From positions 61,728,779 to 61,792,778 of the forward strand of contig CM075862.1 in assembly GCA_037975125.1 (NCBI GenBank): a DNA stretch of 64,000 nucleotides, given 5' to 3'. Every line of letters starts with the position of its first letter. Within the stretch, counting starts at the first letter, position 1. The position numbers were made by a program, and so were the translations under genes. Shown here one piece after another: positions 45,501-56,530 of the stretch. This DNA comes from Latrodectus hesperus (Eukaryota > Arthropoda > Arachnida > Araneae > Theridiidae). The notes beneath the pieces were generated by a model that was not told where the DNA came from, made no database searches, and was given only the letters and a program-made list of their open reading frames with translations.

Positions 45501-48500
45501 AAAAAAACTTTTGTTCCTGTTTCAATAATTACACCTATTCTTGCTTTGTTAAACATAAAAAAGTAATTCTCAATATCTCAGAAGAGGGTTCATACAAAAT
45601 ATGGAAAACTGAATTTTGGAGACAAAATATTCAAAAATTTCCTGATCAATTACTAAGTATATGTGTCAACATTTCAGAATTAAAAATTAAGAACGACCTC
45701 TACTTTATCTAATAGTTATCATGCAAGAAATTACTTGATAGTAAAACTATATATCAAGAAACTGAAAGTTAAAGAAAGATAATAATAAAATTTAATAATA
45801 TAATAATTAAGTAACATAATAAAATTTGTTAGCAATTATACAAAATAGAAATTAAAATAAATAGATTTTTTCTATACATTTTTAATGCAGAGAAGTTTAT
45901 ATGTATTTAGTTTTAATTAAAATTACTATCTTATTTACAGTCATTTTATATAATTTCTGAAAATGAATTAAGCTAAGCTCTAACATGGAACACAGAGATT
46001 TTCAGGCTACACAATACCAATTAATCACAAATATAACACTCTTAATTTTCTATAATTTAAAAATGTCATTAAGCTTTAAATTTAAACATATTCATAAAAA
46101 TGAATAAAATAAAAAAATTGAAAGTTATAAAAGTATTCCCACTTGCTATAACAGAAATTTCTTATTTTTATCAACTTAACCCTTATAAAATAATCTGTCA
46201 CATAAGTAAAAGATAATTTTGGTATATTTATACAGTAATTACTTTTATAATATTTATATAACATTTTTCATTTGTGTTTGGAAAATTATAAAGAAATTAG
46301 AAGAAATGTTTAAAATACATTTGAAGCATTAGCAAGTATGCCACTGAATTATTTGAAAGAAAGGCTTATTATTGTTGAAAATATAGCACAGAAAATATAT
46401 TTCACAAATCAAAGTACTTACACTTATTGAAGCTTTTTGTGAGAAAGTACAAAGGCAATAAATATAAATAAATGGAAATAAAGTAGTATATATTTATTAA
46501 AAACCGAATAATATTCACTTTTTACGAGGTTGGATTTTACTTTATACTATCTAAATAGTAAGGGATTTATAATATTCTAAGAAATTCCTCGACTTTCCAT
46601 AATGATTTACCATTCATGTGAATATAAAGATTTTCGAGAAACCTGCAAATGCGGAGCCAAGTAAATTTTTTTACTTTAATAAATTTAGAATAAATATTTG
46701 AGTTTTATTCTTGTAAATTTTACATTTTGTATACACAATATATTAGTAGCTTTTCATACCATCAGTAGGTTGATAAAACGGAGTACAAAGTATACTTGGG
46801 AACTAAATACTAGGGATTTCACATTAGACTGACCACCTAACCAAGACAAATGCTTCGCAGTTCAGGGCCTTTGATAAAGAAAATAGATATGGGCACTGTC
46901 GTCCTTGGCTCCTTGATGGGTTGAGTTTAGTATAATAAATTATTTATGTTTAGATTTTACAAGAATAGACAGTTGAAACTAAATAATTTAGAAAATTGTG
47001 AAAGAATATTAAAAATTTAATAGCAGTTTTAAAAAATGCATTAATAATTTACATAATACATACATGGACGAATGAAGCATTAATGTAATCACCAGTTGTT
47101 CCTCCTTTTAATTTGACACGAGAACTATCATCTAAAAGAATACAGTAATATAATCAGAACAACTATACAATGCATTTATTGAATTTTTAATGTCTGAACA
47201 TTTAATGTGTAGTACACAAAAAATTTATGAAAAGTTTAAATCTTACTAAAACATTTAAAATGTTATAAGATTAAATAAAAAAAAATTTAGAGAATATCCA
47301 ATGCATTTCCTAATGGAACTTAATGACTGCTGAATTACAGAACATTTGTTAAAAACATTTTAAAACAGAAAAATATCATAATAAAGTGGTTAAACCATAA
47401 TTTAGATTAGGAAAAAAGAAATTTTGAGTAGCAAAATTAAATCTGATTTGTCTTATTTACTGTGAGCAAATATATAATAATAACTTCACAGTGATATTAT
47501 TTGACACAATTGCAAATTCTGCCTTTTATATAAGTATAAACTGAGCTATTTATTTAAAATAAACTTAAATATTTATATGTAAAACAATTTAAAAGTATTT
47601 ATTTATTTAATATTCTTAAATTTAAAATTATTTTATGATTGATGATATTTTTGAATTTAAAATGTGCTAAGAAAATTATTTATATTCAAATGTTAAATTA
47701 CTCTATTTTTCATTTAATTTTTAAATTGCAGTCTACAAACAGACATAAAAGGAATCCTAAGCTTAAAAATGAGGAATTAGATTTCTATTTAAAACCAGTT
47801 TATACTATTAAGATAGTTTCCGCAAAATAAATCTAGAAACAAGCTTCACCAGCATCAAGCAAAGAGTTATTCTTTCTTACAGAGGCAAAATAAGAATTGA
47901 TTAGTGAATTTAAACCTATAATCCACACCAAAGCACCTTTTTATAAAATAAAAGTAGTTCCTTACTCAATCAGGAAGGAATCTTAAGTGGGGTATGAACC
48001 ATAGGACACTTAATTGCAATGGATTAAGGTGGATATTTTTATTTAATATCTTCAGTTCCTTCATTTTTAATTTTAATGTTTCATTAAGAAAAATGAAAAA
48101 AATTTAACTTACATAAAACCCATAAACAATTTTTAGATTAAAAATATTAATTAATCGAACAAGTTAATAAAATCTTTTTAGCATTGGAATTCTTATATAA
48201 TACAAATACAAATGGCAAACTTTATCTTTTTTTTTTTAATAATTATAAAAATAACCAGTATTACTCATTCTTGTTCTTTTTTTAAATATTTTATGTTTTA
48301 TTTTTTTAAATAACATATTTTTACAGTAACAAATAAGTACATTTAAAAAAATGGTACTAAATAGCTGTATTTAATTTTATTTTAATAAGCAATGTTGGAG
48401 CTATGTTTGAACAATTAGGAACGGATTGTAATTTCATACGAATAATATTTAAGATTTCAAATATTCCACTACAGATATTGTTAATATTTTGCAAGAGCCG

Positions 48501-51500
48501 TAAAAATATTAAAAGAGTAGAAATACTTAGATTTTGTGTAGAAAGAAATTTACACCTGCATATTTCTTGTCAAACACATTTCACCCATAAAGTAATTAAT
48601 TGTTACTATCTAAAAATATAAAAAAGTAAAAATAAAAATCAGGAAAAGAATTTGGAAAAAAATGTAAGTGTAAATTAAGATGTGAGTAATATCAAAATTT
48701 GAAAACTTGAAAAATACTTTTTGGAGAAAAGCATTTAAACAAAGCAATTTTCATATTAATAGTGAACAAAAAATCAAAAAGTTAAACTTAAAGGAAGTAG
48801 AACAAATTAAATACCAATCAGCAAATATAAACAATAAAAATGAATTTATTTACACACATGGCAGGACATCTTTATATCTGTTTTTTGATGCATTTTCAGG
48901 TAGTTTGGCAACATCCATACTTTCCTTTTCTTTTCTCTTCTTTAACTTCTGAGAAAAATTAATAAAAGAATGTTAGATTTTAAAATTACAAATATTGAAT
49001 TTTTTAAGTCATGAACATTTTTAAAAAATTTTTAAATTTCCTACATGATAAAAAAAATTAAAAATTAAACTATACAAAGTTATAAAAAAATTAAAGAAAA
49101 ATTAAATTACAAGTTTGATTTAATGTATTATGAAATGATGACTTCATGAATTTTCTAATCATTTTATTGAATTATAAATTTAAGTTTGACAAAAGTAATG
49201 AAGTAAATAAATTATTATAAACAGCTACTAGATATGCACTGTTAATTACAAAAATGAAATTGTTAAGGCAGTAAATTTTAGCTTTATATTAATCCCATGA
49301 ATTGTTTTTCAGGAAACTTCCATTCAATATCAATCTTATTTATTCTATACCTAAAGGTTAGAAGAATAATAGAAAGTATAAAAATTCAGGAAAGTACACT
49401 TATTATAATTCATTTCTTGACTTAATAACTCATTAATAGAAGCAACAAAGATGATTTCAATAGTAAAATTGATATGTATATATATATATTGTCATATGTA
49501 TGAAAACAACCAAGTTTTTAGTAATCTGTTTACTTTATTTATGAAGGTATGCAATCTTAAAATTTGCTAAGGTCACGAAAATGGCATAAAAGTAGTAGTA
49601 TATTACATAGATTGTTTTTTAATAACAGTTATATGATACAATGTAGAATTCTAGAAACTATATTTTTTAGTTTGTTTTGTTTGTTTGTCGCTCAACGGTC
49701 ATGTTTTGCACACGAGGGCTAATTAGACCGGGACTTACGGTTTAAAGTGGAATCCGAACTACCACAAACATCCATGCCCAAGGTGGGATTCGAACCCACG
49801 AACTGTTGAACCGAAGGCATATATTTTTTAGATAATCATAATAAAATAGTATGTTTAAGGAGAAAGTAGAAAAAATATACACACATTTAGAAGTCAAGAC
49901 TAAAAAAATCTATGATACTATTAAAAATCTTTGAAATGTGATCTTAAAAAACATAATGCATCAATTGTACTGTCATCAAGCCTGAAATGTAATTTTGACT
50001 TTTAATTTGGTAAAAATTTTTAAGAACGTTTACTATAAACTTCAGAAATTTGACTTAGTCTCTTTTCTTTTTTACTATTTTCATTTTTAAAATTATTATA
50101 TGCAAATACCATAAGAGAATTTCTATTTATGTATAAATATTTTCTATGCAATTTTTCAATATAATATGTAAATCTTCAGATTGTGATGTGCGCTATTCTT
50201 TTAGTGACTGCAACATGAAATTTATTATTGCATTAGCTAGCATTAAACTAGAAGCTCCTGACATAGTGCCTCCACAGGTATTACGCCAGGAATTTGGTTT
50301 ATGGAAGTAGAGCTGATATAGTTCTGGATATTAAGTCATTCACTATCGGAAAAATTAACTTGCAGGTTTAAGTCGATTATGGCTTTCTGGATTGGATGTT
50401 TCAGTTTCAAAAATTGTTCAATCGTAAGGAGAATACTGTTACAATGTGTTTTAAAATCTAGTATTAACATGTTTTGTTTTATTGTCAGTTAGTACATGTT
50501 TTTGCAATAACTACTTTTCCTAATGGAACGTTGAAATAACTTAATAATTTTTTAACTTTATTAACTATAGGAAACAATTCTTAATGAGTTAATATTTCAT
50601 CCTCATTAGAAATACCTTCTTCAAAATTTACATTATCTTCATTGTCAGAATCACTTTTTTTATAGTCAGAATTAGAAGTTTTTATATCCACAATTTTTGG
50701 ATTATTATATTCTTTATTTTTTATTATATACTTTTAATAGAATACAATGAGCATAGCACAATTGCTGATTTGCCCCAATCAACTTTTTTTACAATATCTT
50801 CTTACAGGGATATTAATCCATGTTTCCCTACTTTAGATTTAAGCACTTCCAACAAATTTTTCGGGTGGTATACTTCCTAAGACATGTGTAAGTTCTATAT
50901 TCAAAATTATTTTTTTGAATGAATGTTTTTATTTAAATAGTGTCTAGTTCATACACTTACTTGTCCGTTCATATGTAAAAAACTAAATTCTTCACCATTT
51001 ACAATTAATTGCAATAATTCGTACTTCAAAGAATTGTGAACACTATTATTAATTTTATAACAGTTCTTATAGTGTTAATCAATGTAGGTAGATTTTAATA
51101 CTTTTAGCAATTAGTAATTTTCTTAATTCAATAGAATGGCAAAACACTTGAAATGGCAAACCATCTAATGCTTTCATTTTACTTACAATTTCATTCGAAT
51201 TATTTTTTTCAAAATAATCTAAAAACCCTAATGGTATGGGCTTAAAAACTTCTTAAATTTGTATTTTCATTGCAATTAGATTCTTTCGCCTTTAACAAAT
51301 TTGCATCAGGTTTCATTTTTAAATGTGTAGAGAGTCCACTTGTATTTCCTCCATTCACTTTAATAACATTTCTTACATTGTGCCACCATATTCTTTTCAT
51401 CATGTAACTAATGAAACTAAACTGAAGTATTATCAACAGCTTTCTATGATTTTTATTTCTATTAATTATTATGGCTTTATTAATTATGAGCATATAATAA

Positions 51501-54500
51501 ATCTGACAAATAGTTTGAACCTTAAAGTATAATATGCAAATACAATGTGAATAACAAACTCAACAATTTAAAAAATGTTTTTGAAATATTAAGTTTTTTT
51601 TTTTTTTTTTTACAACCTTGTTTTCACAGAACAAATATCAGATTTTGAGTCTATTGAGTGCAGTAACGCTCTGAGCTATAATATGATAATTTTGGCTCAC
51701 TGGATGATTTTCACATATTTTATCAATTCTCTAGATTGTACGATGCAACTTTGCATTCAGTCTAATGAATTTTACCCATTAGGGAGACATAAAAACAAAA
51801 ACGCATAATATTTAAACATGTTAGCGACCCCAGAACTAATAGTGAAAACAATTTGAAAAAAGTTCTAGTAAATATAAAAAAAAAAGTATTTAAACTTGTG
51901 AATACCAATATTACGAAATTGTACAAATGGTAAAATACAGGTAATACAGGTATTTGATATCTTAATATACAGATATTGCAATCCCTAGATAAAATATTTC
52001 TAATAGACCTTTTTATCCTGCTTCACTTTTCAGGCATTCTTTACTATGTTCTTAATTGCATCAAAATTTTACATGTATTTTTACAATTGTCCAGTTTTGT
52101 GGAATTAGAAAAAGTATATATATTTTCAATTGTTTGCATACATTCATTGTGAAAATTTTGCCGAAAAGCTCAATTGTAAATCAACTTGGTACTTCTTGAA
52201 GTTAATATATTCATCTTCTAAGTGTTCATCTGCAATCATGTTTAGAACACTAGCTAGTAATGTTTTAACAGCTAGCTCATTTTTTGTTTCTTTCCTCAAA
52301 TGGAAAACATTTTCCATTACCTACTTCTTTAAAGGACTTTTACGAAGAACATTGCAATTTTTATCTATTGCTTAATTTTTTATAGGTATTACACATCATT
52401 GATTTTGTATTCAGCTGCTGCTGAGATACTTTTAAGCACATTCTCAAACTGAAGACACACATTTCTGGCAGGAATTAATTTTCTTCTTTGAATTCTGAGT
52501 TTTATAGTATGTTATGATCTTCTGATTGAGCATTGTTACTATAATCAATCACAAAATATCTACCCAGATAATGAGAGCATTTTGAAATATACTGCTTTCT
52601 CAGCATGATAATATACATTATGTATATTTCCTACTTAGTTTTTAAGCAAAAAATTTCTTGAATGTCAATAAAACGAAAAATGAATAGAGGTCCTATGTTT
52701 AAACATAATTTTATGGCAAACATGCTTCAATTGTTACCAATACAAAAAGAAGATACTAACACCAAACTCTAAACACTTTTAAACTATAATAAGGATCACA
52801 CTAAAATTGCTAATGAATTAAAATGATCCCTTTTCATTACTCCTTACTGATTGAAAACAAGGTGGCAAAATTAAAAGAAGGGTGCAAGAGATATAGTTTT
52901 GGTGAAAGGGAAATTCTTTGAAGTAGAAAATTATGATCACTTATTCTATAATTTCATAAAATTAAAATGTATGTGCCAGTTATTCATTAACAAAAACTTA
53001 CATCTTTATTAGATCATTAAAGTTGCAATTTGAATATATTTTTGATTAACTCATCTTGTATTATGCTTCAATATACATTATATATTATTTATTCTGAAAG
53101 GAGAAAAAATTAATAATTGACTAAATAATGAAAAAGCACTTTAATTTTAAATTCAGGAACCTGAGAATAATTGAATTTTAGGAGTAAGTTTGATATCTGC
53201 CCTCCAGTTTTTGTTTTGACTATAGTGTTGCCAAATTGAGGTTTTGCTATTTTTCAGATTTTTGTTGTTGCCATTTTTGTTTTTCCTCCTGTTTTACATC
53301 ATTTTTACGTCATATATATAGTTCTTTTCAGTGGCAACAATATTTGAAGTTTTCGTTTTACTTTCAATTTGAACTTTTTGTGTAATGTTTGCTATTGTGT
53401 TTCATTGATGCTAGCATCCAAATATTTAATTGTTCTTTTCTCCAATTTCTTTTCATTTATTTATTTAATTTTCTTATATTCATTATTTTACTTTTTTTAT
53501 ATTTTCAACATCAAAAACTGTTTTTTTTTTTTACAATTTCTTTTTGTTTATTTATAATGACCTTTTTCTTATATATTCTGCTAATTTTTTTATTATGATT
53601 TTCTTATATATTTTAACATAATACCACCTAGCATATTTGACAGGTTCATTATTGTTATTTACTTATCTCTTTTACCAGTTGTTTTAAGAGGAGGCAAACT
53701 CGACAAAAAGGCTTTTGTTCATTTCCTAGTAATACTTTTTTAGATTTTTTATACTATTATTTGATTTAAAATTTTATAAAATGCCTTTTTTTAATTTTGG
53801 GAAAATTTTTGCGTTAAAAACATGCGCTTAACTTGGCGACGAAAAAAGTCACAATAGGGGGGTGAAGATGTCAATCAGGTTCCGAATTTTACACTAAATT
53901 TTTATATTTTAAATACTACGAAGTTATATTTAGTTATATTTTAAATGCATAATTTTTAGCAAGATAAGAAATTGTTTTTGTTAGAATATCTCTATTTTAG
54001 ATTTTTATTCAATCAAAACATGGTGTGAGCACAAAAGATTCTAATAAACTCTAGAAGATTTAAGATTTAGAATTTAAAGAAAATATTTATATTAAAATTT
54101 GTAGACAAATGAATCTACACTAATGATGTAATTAAAAATGACTTTTAAAGATATTGTAAATGTTTGTAAAATCACTTATTAAGTAGAGGTTTTATTACTT
54201 TTAATTACTGAATAATTTCTTTCCAGTAAGTTTAAATTATAAAAGATTACGGTTATTTAAAAGTAATTAATCTTTTAAAGATAAATCCTTCAAAAATCAC
54301 TTAAGGGTCATTTAGCAAAACAATTTAATATTTTAATCAGAAAAATTGATTTTATTATTCAAGAAACATATTTAACTTTTACCTTCCATCTAGAAAGATA
54401 TCTAAAATGAAAATATTTATAAAAAGTTTTTTTGCATAATATATAAAGAGAGAATTACTATGCATTAAAGTGTTAACTTGAAATTTTTTTCACAAATCAA

Positions 54501-56456
54501 ATAAGAAAACATTACAAATATAGCAGAGTTATATATAAATCATATTATTTTTTTCTTAAATGAGAGGTTGATAATATTGTATATTTAGCATGTATAGCAC
54601 TCAACATTTTGAAAAGTAATTACTTCTGTCAATATAAAACTGATAGTGCTTTTAAATGATAAATCTTCTGAGAAACTATGTGAAATTTTACAGACAAATA
54701 TTAAATAAATTATATAAATAGTTATTAAAAACATATAAATAGATTTGATACAAACATTCAATCACAATTGTTACAACTACAAGTAATATTAGCTAAAATC
54801 TTAGATAAAGGCAAGATATTTTGACCCAATAATTATAAAAATATTTAAATGAAAAATAATAAAAATTATCTTAGAGTAAAAAAGTATAATTTTCATCAAT
54901 AAAAAGATAATTTTCATAGAAAAATTAATTTATTTTCAGAGTAAAATTTAAAAAAATGAATATTTTTAGACCACAAGCAGAACTGTTCTATAAATATTGA
55001 AAAAGTACGTACTGATTTTAACAGTCAAGAATCATTCTCAAGAGTAAATATAAATTTAAGAATATTTATTAAATTAAGTTTGTTAACCATATATGCAGCA
55101 ATTAAAATTAATGATTTTTAACAAAAATATCAAAATAGAATATTTTAGAAATACTGAAAAACAGATATTTACATGGAAGTAAAATAACTAAAAATACATA
55201 ATTACTTCGAAAGCTGAAAGTGCAGTTCTATCATCTAATGACAATTGCAACATCAACATGGACTCTTCCAATGTATGGCTGTTTTGGATAGTCTTGGACG
55301 TATCAATAAGGCTGCTTTGGTCTGTATGTGATGTATCTGCTGACTCCCTATTATCTGATGACTGTAAGGCTGTAAAATAATGTGTCCCTTATACATACTA
55401 TTGAAAAATAGAATTTAAAAATTCCCCATGAAAATATCAAATAAATTTAATTTGTATTTTAATACATGTTAAGAGTTAGTGGTAAGCACCATTATAGTAG
55501 AAAAGATGAGATATATAACAAAACTTTACAATATTTGAGAAAGAAGTAATAATTAGTTTTTAAATAATATATCCTTCTTTCATTACCTTCCAAAAGATAA
55601 TTTCACATTAGTTAACAAAAAGCATATGGAAAAGCAAGTTAGGCACTTTATTTTATTAGAATAGCGATATACCAGTGTAACTAATATATGTTCATTGCAT
55701 GAATTTACTTTTCTGAGAAAAATTACATCATTTTTTTTTATTTGGAGACATAAAACTAATATTTCTGAATTATAATTTTTCAACACTTTATTTTAGACAG
55801 ACAAAAATTCAGTTAAAAATACTGACTAGTTACCAAAAGTTATAATAAATCATCACATGTTAAATATAAATAATTTTGGATTGCAAAAAAATCTGATCAG
55901 TTCTAGAGTTTTATCAATTTAAATACTAATTACTTTAATTTTTTTTAACAATTTGGAGAGCTACCTGAATGACTTTTAAAAAAATAGTTTATATATTAGA
56001 TAAATTTTATTCATGTTGCACTAAATACAATCACATGTGTAATAATATGTATAGTTTATTAAATAAAGGAAGAATTATTTGAAACATAAATGGCTCAAAA
56101 TGTATGTATCATTAATGATACTTTATATTTTTATCCTCTTAAAATTAACTTCATTAATATCAAATCTAAATAAGAAAATAAAATTAATTATTTTAAAAAG
56201 CTATAAATAAGAAATATTAGAATATAAATAATAGTTAGAAACTACATGAATTTGTTTAACCTTAAGCATACGTAAGAAATTAGATAATGCAAAGCTTAAG
56301 TCAATTGAGTAATATAAATTGGCCAATAATTAGAAAAATTTAAACTAGAATACTCAATTACAAAAAGAATGCTCAATTGCTATTTTTAATCATATCATTT
56401 ATGTTAAAAAGAAAATTACATTAAAGATTTTTCTTTCAGCAAATAGTATCTTGAAG

Positions 56457-56530
<74 letters not shown>

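Noticed and set aside
53369..53598. Two overlapping Phe/Leu/Ile-rich frames resembling membrane proteins
   Set aside because: The composition follows directly from a T-rich tract, and there is no start context or homologue.
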